64,000 bases of DNA. Origin: Chrysaora quinquecirrha. Taxonomy: Eukaryota; Cnidaria; Scyphozoa; Semaeostomeae; Pelagiidae. The stretch spans positions 3,798,037 to 3,862,036 of the forward strand of contig JACTAT010000022.1 of assembly GCA_014526335.1 (NCBI GenBank), given 5' to 3'. Positions 36,701-45,027 of the stretch are shown piece by piece; positions within the stretch are counted from its first letter, which is position 1, and each line of letters starts with the position of its first letter. The position numbers were made by a program, and so were the translations under genes. A model generated the notes under the pieces. The model saw only the letters and a program-made list of their open reading frames with translations. It did no database searches and was not told where the DNA came from.

Positions 36701-39700
36701 CAACTAGTTGTAACCGCTAAATTATGTCGACATGTAAACAGCTTGTCAGGACGTATTGGATACAGTTGATCTCAGGTTGACTGCGACTGACGGAAATCAG
36801 TTATCAACTAATCGCAGAAGCAGAACATGCCTAACTTTCTGGAGCTTTGTGCCGACTAGTTGCCGACAAAAAGGAACTACAATCTTGGCCAAAATTATAG
36901 AGACACTTTGAAGCTTTTAAAGCAGCTCGCTTTGTCGAAGCCCCTTCTCCCCCATATCAACGTTGGAGACTAAATCTCATTCCTAAACGACTGGTACTAC
37001 CATTGTCTTCAAACGGAAGCAACATTGATACAAGGTGGAGGGGTGGCCCCTCCTATTTCTTTTGATTTGAAGCAAGTTATGTGTCGCACGGAGATATTCT
37101 GCCAAAGTCTCTATGAATTTTGGACAGGATTGTAGTTGCCGAAGCGCTTATGTCAGACAGACCATATGTGCGATCTATTAGTTCTAAAAATCGCCAATTA
37201 GCTGTCGAAAACTGGTTCTGACTGTGCGCAATGTTGACAAAAGCCTGGCTTTCGAGCGTTCGTGCACCTTAAGTAGCTAAGACAAAAGACAAAGGCTTTA
37301 ATTGTTTTTGTTATCTTTTTTCAGGTGAATGGTACTCTTGTAACCAATTCCAACCATGTCGAAGTTGTTAACCTCATCAAAAGTAAGTCTTCTTTGCAAC
37401 ACTCTAGCTTTTAATTTCTGCTGCGGCCTATTGTAGGTCTCGATACCAACTCCATGGGGGATGGTAATTTGAAAATTCAACCGCTTCAAGTGTGGCTGTG
37501 ACATGCGGTCGAATGCACCAAACAACATCAAATGATAAATTATGGTTTAACACAGCTTGATAACTTATAGGCCTGAAATTGTGATAAAAATTCGCATTTA
37601 AACTGTGTCTCGAGTGCAAGTTTCTGCGCAACTGCTATTCTCACGTGCCTGCTACACCCTGTTATATTTGTTTACTTAAAGCGAATTAGGAGAGAGGAAA
37701 AGCAATCCTTGTTTTCTTCTGACCAGACTTTAAGACTGCATGTCGAGATTCCAGAAAATTTTAGGAGTGAACTTTGTATTTGATGTAATTAGTCTATGCC
37801 AATCAATTTTCCGTCCCTGTAATGCGTTCACCACAAGCATATATAAATACCTTTCCCTACCCTTGAACCCATATCCACCACATCAAGCATAATAATCCAA
37901 CCCCTGAAGTACCTATCCTCAACATCAGTGCATATATGTTCGATAGCTTGTCTATGTTCTCTTGCTGTTCGTCTTCTAATTGTCTGGCATCTATTAGTCT
38001 TGTAATACGCTCTTAATATTTAAAGCTAATTAAGGATAGATAGGACCAGGACATACCTTCAATACCGTCCCTGGCTCTCTGGTTGTGTATTGCTGTACCA
38101 TCCGAGCCAACTGACCACATGTTCTCCTCGATTGGCAATTTGGCCCAATGTCATAGGAGGGTTCTTGGCTAATTTTTGAGTAGGGGTCTGCCACGAACAT
38201 GTTCAAAGTTGTACCGTTCGCTAGACAAATTTTCACGAGAATGGTACCCTAATGATACCCTTGGCTATACTTATATGGAACATCCTTGGATATCCTTGGC
38301 AAGATGCATTTGCAAGCCATTTGAGTCATTTTAAGGCCATTTGAGCCATTTCAGAAACTGAGTCCCTTGCTCATGCTACTTAACTTAAGCTGAAAGCAAG
38401 ACCGTTGCCCTTCTGACCAGCTCGATCAGGTCACTACAGAGCCCCTCCTCCGCAGAGGCGGAAATTATAACGGTTAAGGGGGGCTCGAGTTCTTCCAATT
38501 TTGTCGGAAATTTTGCGACTTCCCTTGAAAATGTCAAAAATGGAACATTTTTCGGTGACTGTTGGAAATTTAGGCCTGTCAGCCCACCAGTCGGGATTTT
38601 TAATTTCCGCCACTGCTCCTCCGTGCTTATGTGAACAACTGATACTCTGTGCCTTGTCACTGATACTGCAATCTCTGCAGAACCAAACAGTGAAGCTATA
38701 AGTTTTGTCGTAGTTAAAGTTAACGAAAGATGTTTTATTGACTAGTGATGAGCGATTAGCTGTTTTCGCCAGATACCTTTTGTTCCTGGCTGCTAATCTG
38801 ACTTGATCTGGGTTTCTGTTTCTCTTATGTTTTAAGGTCTATAAAAGACTTAAGCGGTACTTAAAGGTCATTCTAACTGGGATTTCCATTTTCAGTGTGT
38901 CATAGAAACTGATGAAGATTTGGTAAAATGCTAAAACTCTTTCACTGACAGGACGGGAGAAGCTTATGCCGAATTGCTCTGCCATTTATATGATTTTTCG
39001 AAAACGGAGTGGAATCGAATTGAAGGCGAAATGTGTGCTTAGCGCTATTCGCTAAGATCGCAACTAATCGAGGCCTGGATTGGCTGTGACGCTATCGCAG
39101 CTGGGGCTCGAACCCCGACCTCGCTAGGTTTCTGTCACCTCGAGCCAGCTGAATTAGGCCACAGCGCCACAGCACCTTCAAAGTCGAAAACGGCAGAGTG
39201 CAATTGAAATCCTGGGGCAAAATGTTGAGACTAATGATTGAAAAGGATTGTTTTGATTTTTTGCGAAAAATTTTTGCGACCCTCGCCCCCCGAATTAACT
39301 ATGTTCAGCTCTACAACCCCCATCTGAGGTGACCTAGTTTTGATCATTTGACTATGTTTTGGTGGACAAAAATGTTGCAAAATTTTTTTGCTGTTGGTAT
39401 TATTCTTTGTGTCGAACGTAAAATAATAAGTTACCCCAGGAACTATCGTGGTTTGGTTTTGCACAACTTCGAGAATGACGTAACTTCATAAATATTCATA
39501 GATTATCATAAATTATCTAAAGGTTCATCAACTATGCATATATTATCATAATCAGCATACGTTGGAATAAACCCAAGGTTTTTTTTACAATTTGTAGCCT
39601 TTTCCTGTCAATCCTATAAACCTTTTAATTGATAAATCAAAATCCTTTTTGATGTTTTTAGTTTACCATTCATTGCAATTAAAATTCAAGGAAATCGCAA

Positions 39701-40506
39701 TTTCGAGAAAATTCAGGAATCGCTAGAGAAGATAGAAATCTCATAAATTGTTTTTGCGAAGTTAATTTCACGACAGGTTTTTGTTTGTATTTATAAAGAG
39801 TTTAATTATTCCTGTAAAAATACGCCTCCGAAGGCTATTTTGCAAAATATTTGAATGAAAATACAATATTTTTTCTTTAATTATATTTGATTATCCCCAG
39901 GTGAAATTAATTCTAGCAAATTCGCCCCTATTTGTCGGATTTTAATTTCTTTTTGTGATAGTTAATATTCATATATTTGAATTAAAACACTTTGAATTAT
40001 TGATGAAATAAATTGAGATGCTAGAAATGGTAAATATCGAGAAAAGTTTTCACAGAGAGTTGTAGAGTTGAGAACCACCAACTGTGAAATTGTGGGAACT
40101 GAATCAAAGCACAGTGCACGCTGGTTTCACCTCGATTAATTTTTGAAATTGAAAGTTTCTTCTAAAGTGCAAAGCAAAATATTCTTCCTGCTGAGGAGTA
40201 TGATCTTTTTGGTGGGGCATCTTTATTGTATTTCATACCTAATCGTCATAATCTTTTGTTGTTGGATTCTTATTTGTTATGGAGTTATTTAGAGGGCCTG
40301 CCCTTCTTTCTGTGAACGATAAGTCTACATGACCTGGCGTGTAATTTATTAGTGAAGAAAACAACTTGCTTTTCAATGAAAAGTACAGAAATTGTTTTTG
40401 AAGATTGATGAATTAAAATATTCTTATTTTATTCTAGGTGGATCGTATGTTGCTTTGACATTATTGGGAAAACCACCAACTGATAAAGCAGGCCTTCAAA
40501 ATTCAG
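30732..40506 (+). CDS. ARHGEF12: PDZ-RhoGEF (ARHGEF11/12 family), N-terminal PDZ exons only
   Basis: Rho guanine nucleotide exchange factor of the PDZ-RhoGEF/LARG family, which couples G12/13-linked receptors and plexins to RhoA. Coding exons: 30732-30762 (start ATG, MALRRTHSGE), 34832-34933, 35814-35863, 37325-37382 and 40438-40506; phases match at every junction. Together they give one full PDZ domain starting about residue 11. Signatures are LVQRCVILHRDENGYGLTVS (carboxylate loop GYGL), NPVYVQSVKE, AGVQVHDKIIKVNGTLVTNS, HVEVVNLIK and GSYVALTLLGKPP, closely matching human ARHGEF11/12. The N-terminus is short compared with human ARHGEF11 (about 45 residues before its PDZ). The RGS-like, DH and PH domains are not in the window; the gene runs into the 500-N gap with an open donor at 40507. 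The symbol is approximate because one ancestral gene predates the 11/12 split. Confidence 0.9.
31308..31481. mobile_element. Short MITE of the CCTGGCCAAACGATC family
   Basis: Left end ACCCTGTGCAAACGATCAAA, right end GTTAGATCGTTTGACCAGGG. It is only about 174 bp, so it is an internally deleted copy. TAA precedes the left end. It lies in the first intron of the RhoGEF gene. Confidence 0.8.
31990..32095. repeat. Dispersed repeat (CACCAATCA family), partial copy
   Basis: ATTATGTTTTGAACAACAAT, CAGCTCACACAG, TTGACCAGTAGAATTGGTTG and AAAACGAACC match parts of the copy at 47700-47815. The left part of the family is missing. Confidence 0.55.
32225..32504. mobile_element. MITE with CpG-rich TIRs (GTCGCGCGCGAC)
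   Basis: The left end runs GGCTATGTAAACTAGGAGAC then ATGTCGCGCGCGAC; the right end is the inverse, GTCGCGCGCGACATGTCTTC then TAGTTTAGCCATAGC. The arms are about 38 bp. The interior has further half-palindromes (GCAGCGCGCGAC). It has no coding capacity and lies in the first RhoGEF intron. Confidence 0.8.
32998..33018. repeat. Short (AAC)n microsatellite
   Basis: TTAACAACAACAACAACAAC at 32998-33017, possibly the tail of a SINE. Confidence 0.7.
33712..33979 (+). CDS. Orphan exon candidate, acidic/serine-rich, unidentified
   Basis: A 268-base stretch with an acceptor at CGCAAACAG (33711), no stop, and a donor GAC/GTATGT (33980). It encodes a protein-like sequence including LDGLNAPVVVGSSERAAYTR, TTKETLRSRNEILILPGS and DKLYLSSDED. 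It starts in phase 2 and ends in phase 0, so it cannot be spliced between the first two RhoGEF coding exons (both phase 1) without breaking the frame. It lies immediately left of a TIR element, and a fragment resembles sequence at 60865-60915, so it may belong to a repeat. Function unknown. Confidence 0.35.
33998..34560. mobile_element. TIR element, ~560 bp, with nested palindrome
   Basis: Left arm GAGTCGTAG, TATTGAATTGAATTGCTGGA, CGCTC; right arm GAGCG, TCCAGCAATTCAATTCAATA, TTCTACGACT. The arms are about 40 bp. The interior has no coding sequence but holds a 92-bp palindrome (34094-34185), a 37-bp palindrome (34274-34310) and several TTGAATTGAA words. Part of it is repeated at 49590-49675. 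Confidence 0.8.
34094..34185. repeat. Perfect palindrome, ~40-bp arms
   Basis: ACTGTATTAGACATGATAGT, CACCACTTATCATGACAAGC, a 12-base spacer TTTTGAGCTAAG, then the exact inverse. One arm plus flanking sequence recurs at 49594-49672, on the opposite strand relative to the left flank. Confidence 0.9.
35060..35460. repeat. Dispersed repeat, copy 1 (partner at 54945)
   Basis: Shared blocks include AGATTTTAAGAACAAA, AAGAACAAGCTGAGGCTGG, CCTTTTCATA, AAATGGACAAGCATGCTGCA, AGATGTCTAAGTAACCAAG and GGCAAAAACTTAAGAA. The copies are clearly homologous over about 400 bp. This copy sits in a RhoGEF intron, the other in a CCDC66 intron. Confidence 0.8.
35974..36400. repeat. Tandem duplication, 213-bp period, two copies
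   Basis: TAGGGTACTGTAAAGTTTTT at 35978 recurs as TAGGGTACAGTAAAATTTTT at 36191, and the two copies stay nearly identical through GAAGCCCACCATGAAGAA. This is a recent local duplication inside a RhoGEF intron. Confidence 0.9.
36420..37300. other. RhoGEF intron, nothing recognised
   Basis: No exon-like frame or recognisable repeat in this part of the intron between the exons ending 35863 and starting 37325. Confidence 0.5.
37640..39060. other. RhoGEF intron, nothing recognised
   Basis: AT-rich intronic sequence. Short open frames occur on both strands but none has splice signals plus a protein-like composition that I would defend. Confidence 0.5.
39066..39182 (-). repeat. tRNA-derived SINE head
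   Basis: Read on the minus strand: GGTGCTGTGGCGCTGTGGCC (A-box-like), then CAGCTGGCTCG, AGCGAGGTCGG, GGTTCGAGCCCC (B box, GGTTCGAnnCC). The degenerate copy at 15840-16025 has the same block order. The tRNA cloverleaf is not intact, so this is a SINE rather than a tRNA gene. Confidence 0.7.
39183..40430. other. RhoGEF intron, AT-rich, nothing recognised
   Basis: Highly AT-rich intronic sequence before the exon at 40438. No exon or structured repeat recognised. Confidence 0.5.
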
Positions 40507-41544
40507 GTAAGCGAAGGACAACAACTTGCATCTTTTTGTTGTTTTTGTTAAAATTAATCCATCGCTCGCCCTGTCTGGAGCGAACGGCACTTTGTTTTCA
40601 AGAATAATTTTCATTTTCAGCGCAAGTTATCTTAAGTATGAGTAGTCTTATCGTGGTCATTTTTTGATTGAATTGCTTGCGAAATACTTCGATCTATTTC
40701 GATTAAAGATAGATAGGCCCTTCCCTCTTGTAAACTAGATAGTAAACCTGCTTATTAGGCCGCCTTGGCTAACCCTTCCTTGTTCTTTCTGATTTCGAAA
40801 GAACGATAGAGGGCCGTGAAGAGTTTAAGACTATTAGGAAAATAAATTTCTTTATCTTTTGGTTCTCGAATGACAAGTGGGATCCATTTTTTCTGATGTT
40901 TTCCTTTAGTGCAAATGTTTTCTTTGCTGCTGCTAACGACCTAGGGCCTATTATTATTATTACTCGCAGCTTGAGTCAATAATACAGAAAACTTTTCGCT
41001 TTTCGATTGCAAACCAGTTTCATCAGTCAGCCATGGTATGGTCAAGGCATTGGGTCAAGGTTGTGCAGACTCAATCTCATTTGCCATGTTAAAATAGTAA
41101 ATCCTCTTAATAAAAAGGATTAACGCATAAAATTTATTTGTTTATTGAAAAATTTTTTGATCTTGAATTTGAACTACATATAAAAATTTTAATCGACAAA
41201 AAAAGCTTACAGTACCGTTGAGGGGGGGGGGTCCAGCAGGGTCAGAGGCCAGGGCCCGGGCTTTGAAGGGGATTTGAAAATTGAAATTCTCTAAATGTTT
41301 CCCTTATGGTACCTCTGAAAAAGCAGGGTACGATAACATTACCCTGGGGTCCACTCTGCCTCTCGATGGCCCTGATTCTGGGGAAAGTGTTTGACCCTCA
41401 GAACTTAAATGTTGCACAACACAATGATCTCCTGCAACTTGCGTTGCAGTGCTTCTGCACAACAAATTGCTGTCAAATGCCTTCTATAGTATGTTACCTT
41501 TGCAACTACGGTACAAATGCAGTTTAGCTAACACCTTTGAAATC
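40507..41544. other. RhoGEF intron up to the gap
   Basis: A good donor (GTAAGC) opens this intron at 40507. I see no further RhoGEF exon before the gap. A G-run at 41221-41231 begins a TE-like GGGGGGGTCCAGCAGGGTCA segment. Confidence 0.6.
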
Positions 41545-42044
41545 NNNNNNNNNNNNNNNNNNNNNNNNNNNNNNNNNNNNNNNNNNNNNNNNNNNNNNNN
41601 NNNNNNNNNNNNNNNNNNNNNNNNNNNNNNNNNNNNNNNNNNNNNNNNNNNNNNNNNNNNNNNNNNNNNNNNNNNNNNNNNNNNNNNNNNNNNNNNNNNN
41701 NNNNNNNNNNNNNNNNNNNNNNNNNNNNNNNNNNNNNNNNNNNNNNNNNNNNNNNNNNNNNNNNNNNNNNNNNNNNNNNNNNNNNNNNNNNNNNNNNNNN
41801 NNNNNNNNNNNNNNNNNNNNNNNNNNNNNNNNNNNNNNNNNNNNNNNNNNNNNNNNNNNNNNNNNNNNNNNNNNNNNNNNNNNNNNNNNNNNNNNNNNNN
41901 NNNNNNNNNNNNNNNNNNNNNNNNNNNNNNNNNNNNNNNNNNNNNNNNNNNNNNNNNNNNNNNNNNNNNNNNNNNNNNNNNNNNNNNNNNNNNNNNNNNN
42001 NNNNNNNNNNNNNNNNNNNNNNNNNNNNNNNNNNNNNNNNNNNN
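41545..42044. other. Assembly gap, exactly 500 N
   Basis: A second 500-N placeholder. The plus-strand RhoGEF gene enters it from the left and the minus-strand CWH43 gene enters it from the right, both incomplete. Confidence 0.98.
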
Positions 42045-42554
42045 TTTATCAAGACAGATCATTTTATAGTGATATAATCATATCATATAATGATATGATA
42101 TAATTTTAAGGTTGGGGGCCCCCTGGATCCTCTAATCTGTGGGGGCCCTTAGTGGTACGCCCTAAAGGTGACCACCATCAGCTACGCCACTGGGCAACGA
42201 CAGTGAATCTCTGCATTTTGAGTAAGCTTAAGATGCTTTCTATGACTGTAGTATTGAAATCTTGAAAGTTTAAAACTTGCAGGCGTTTGTCTGTTTTGAA
42301 ATGAAGTTGAACCTCAGTATCTTGAACTCATGTGGGAGTAGCATGAAAATTTGCTTTTAATTAACGAGTTACCTAGATACTGAAAGTTATCATTACATAC
42401 ATTTTTACATATAAGCAAGTTATGATGCAAATCAGGAGAGTCAGAACTTTATTTTAAACTAGACTTGCTACAAAAGTCTCTGTTATGCTTCTTAGAACTG
42501 ATAGGTCGCTGATAACAGATTTTTCAAACAGCATTTTTTAAAAAAGCTGCCTAC

Positions 42555-43552
42555 CTATATTTTCTATTTTTGAACCAGAAAACTCCAGCCAGCCAGAGCA
42601 TTGCAAAGAAATTGGCAAATGATGTGATGATAACTCTAACAAATGCTGATGGTGCATGGAAGCACAAAACACCAATGACAGTCAGAAACTGAAATGCAAT
42701 AATACCATGTTTGCTTGTAACAAATCTGTCGACAAATGGTATAATTGTGAAAATTGGAGACAGTGCAAGAGCAGCCAGTGCTTCATATCCAGATATGGCA
42801 AGCAGATTTAATGGGAAGAACCATATGGTAGGAGCCAGACTGAAGAATGTTGACCACCATATATAACCTGTCAAAGAAGAATCAATCAATCATTATCTAT
42901 TTGTTGCAACACTTTATGCAGCACTATTTTAACCAGAGGTGAAACCAGCCACCAAATGGTTTGGTGGACATGCAAGCAAAAGTGATTAATAGTGGGCAGA
43001 TGGGGGCTCCCCCAAGAAAAATATTGCAGAACTATGTCCCTTAGAGTGTCAGAAAAAGCCCTTTTATAAGCTTTTGTGAACTCTTATAAGCCCTTTGAAT
43101 TAATTGTCATTCATCAATCAGTACCCCCTAATAGTTTCTCATCAAATTTAGATAAACTGGAAGATTGATCTTTGCAACAAGTTTGGGTTGACATGTCCCC
43201 CCCCCCCTCCACCCAGTGTAATTGCCCCTGGTTTTAACATAATGATAATTAGAAATACAATTAGAAAATACAATTAGAAAATTACACAATATACGATACC
43301 TATATATTATACAGTACAACCTCAGGCAATAGATGTCTACAGTGGCGTATCCAGGTCAGATGTAGTAGGGGGGTCTAGAAAAATTCTTTGTGAATGATAT
43401 ACAATACCTAGTACAGCCTCGGGCAATAGATGTCTAATGAGTGATTGCACATCATCTTTTTCTGTATCTTCTGAATGCAACTTCTTAGGTATACTTTCTT
43501 CTTGACTATCTTCTTCAACTGTTTGCTTTGCTCTTCTCCTGACATTGTCCAT
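42555..43552 (-). CDS. CWH43: CWH43 / PGAP2-interacting protein, first two coding exons
   Basis: Membrane protein of the ER/Golgi that acts in GPI-anchor lipid remodelling (yeast Cwh43; its N-terminal half is PGAP2IP). Exon 1 is 43552-43408 (ATG at 43550-43552, MDNVRRRAKQTVEEDSQEE, a charged cytosolic N-terminus). Exon 2 is 42867-42555. The join CTAG/GTTATATATGG is in phase and gives LIRHLLPEAVLGYIWWS, which parallels human LLESLLGCVSWS. Exon 2 continues with LAPTIWFFPLNLLAISGYEA and LSPIFTIIPF, matching human GPMIYYFPLQTLELTG and LSPIFLTITPF, plus at least two more hydrophobic segments. The donor at 42554 (GTAGGC) leaves phase 2. The remaining exons lie to the left and are lost in the gap. 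The human N-terminus is much shorter than the ~45 residues here. Confidence 0.87.
43310..43440. repeat. Short duplication at the CWH43 exon 1 donor, 97-bp period
   Basis: AGTACAACCTCAGGCAATAG at 43313 and AGTACAGCCTCGGGCAATAG at 43410 are near copies, both followed by ATGTCT. The second covers the last codons and splice donor of exon 1; in the first the donor equivalent is destroyed. Between them is a TE-like GTGGCGTATCCAGG stretch. Confidence 0.7.
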
Positions 43553-44070
43553 TTTCAATAGCCAAATACTTCACTGGATACAACTTCTAAAAAGAGCAAC
43601 ACCTTTTTTTACAAGAAACCTGGCTTGGGGCCTAGTTCTAAAAATTTCTTAATTTCTGGCACAATTTTAGTTCTAAAAGTTTCTTCACAGTTTCTTAATT
43701 TAATGGAAATAAATTACAATAAAAACAATTAAAAAATGTGAATATAGCAAGCAAATTATTAATATTACTGTATTCCACTTTCAAAGTCAACTCGCCCCGC
43801 CTTCAAAGTCAACTTGCCAGTGTGCATTCCATATAGCCTACGCTGGAGATCTCCCGCATGGAGCCCGAAATTTTATTGCCATACTGGCGTGAATCTTTCA
43901 AGAAAACTATAGCCTAGACTATTATTTCAATTATAAAACAATAGATCTATTGTTTCTTTTGGACTGAAGTCCTATTTTGTTGGCGTATCTCCGGCATGGC
44001 TGTAACACGGAATGCACTCTGGTCAATTTGCCCCATCTCAAAAGTCAACTCACCCCCATTGAACTATAAA
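43553..44070. other. Upstream region of CWH43, no exon recognised
   Basis: Probable promoter and 5' UTR of the minus-strand CWH43 gene. Repeated AAAGTCAACTC/TGCC words occur near 43785, 43805 and 44040, related to the dispersed repeat that follows. Confidence 0.45.
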
Positions 44071-44290
44071 TGTTTAAAGTTGGGGGCTCTGCCCCCAAAG
44101 CACCTTTCATCACACTGATAGATTCACTAAATTTTATTGTTTCTATTATTTATTTAATGGTGGGGTGAGTTGACTTGACAGATGGAGCAAGGTGATTTTG
44201 AAGATGGGACAACATGACCTGAAAGAGGTCCGAATTGACCATGTTAAAGCGGGGCGAGTTGGTAGTGGGGCGAGTTGACCTGTTATATTA
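44070..44290. repeat. Dispersed repeat with GGGGGCTCTGCCCCC hairpin, copy 2
   Basis: GGGGGCTCTGCCCCC, CACTGATAGA, TTATTTAATGGTGGGGTGAG, TTGACTTGACAGATG, then GGGGCGAGTTG repeats, matching the order of blocks at 25400-25560. Confidence 0.7.
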
Positions 44291-44488
44291 CCTTGGGCTA
44301 TATAGATATAGTAGGTGAAGCTAGCCCACCCTATCCTTACCACCACCTACAGACCTACCTCCAATTAACCCAGGTCCTTACGCTTATTAGGACATTCCCT
44401 AGCAAAATGGATAAGGCTATTATCTATTGCAAAGAGGCATACGTAAAAGCTGCAATTTACCAGTTTGTCGTGTCTCACTTGGACTTAC

Positions 44489-44688
44489 AGCATTATTGGA
44501 AAACAACCAATAACCAAAACACCAAAATGATGCTAAGGCCAAGCAGTATTTCAAAATAACATGCACCATAACTGAACGAAACTCTTGCTGCCTCGCTCTC
44601 GCTGAGGTTTGGAAATATCCAAAGGAGGCCAGCAGTAGCCATGAAAACAAAACATGGATGACGGATAGAGAAGCTTCACCGACGACAT
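44489..44688 (-). CDS. Possible ammonium-transporter-like exon (TM1-TM2), weak
   Basis: On the minus strand an acceptor-like TTTATTAG at 44689 opens a 200-base frame that ends at an excellent donor (GCT/GTAAGT, exon edge 44489). It encodes two hydrophobic segments; the second part, SFGYFQTSARARQQEFRS then LALASFWCFGYWL, resembles the Amt pattern GFallEaGsvRskN ... alaYWlfGYal with spacing one residue off. No neighbouring Amt exon was found on either side, no ATG is in frame, and the Amt hallmark Glu and Gly residues are replaced. It may be an exon of a divergent transporter, a decayed fragment or chance. Confidence 0.3.
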
Positions 44689-45027
44689 CTAATAAATTCA
44701 ATCTGTGATTATTTAATAATTTATTCGTTATTTCACCAGAATGTATTATCCATACGTCATTTAATATTTGAAGGACATTTTACAGTCAGGAAATGGGAGG
44801 ATGAAACGATTATTTGTGCAAAGTTTTCAGTTTGATGTGAGAAAGAAAAGGGCCTAAAAAGTTTAAGCAGCTTTTGTTTAGATATTTCTACTACCGTACA
44901 TGTGCCATTTTAGTTGTGGAGAAGAGGCTCTGAGTATTTGATTCGTTATGAAATCTACAATGATAAACAATAGCACGTCTTCATTTGAAAAGAATTAAAA
45001 GAAGTATATTCTGAACAGTATTCTGAA

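Noticed and set aside
42060..42105. AT-rich palindrome (ATATCATATAATGATATGAT) near the gap edge
   Set aside because: Short and low-complexity; this degree of self-complementarity is expected in AT-rich DNA.
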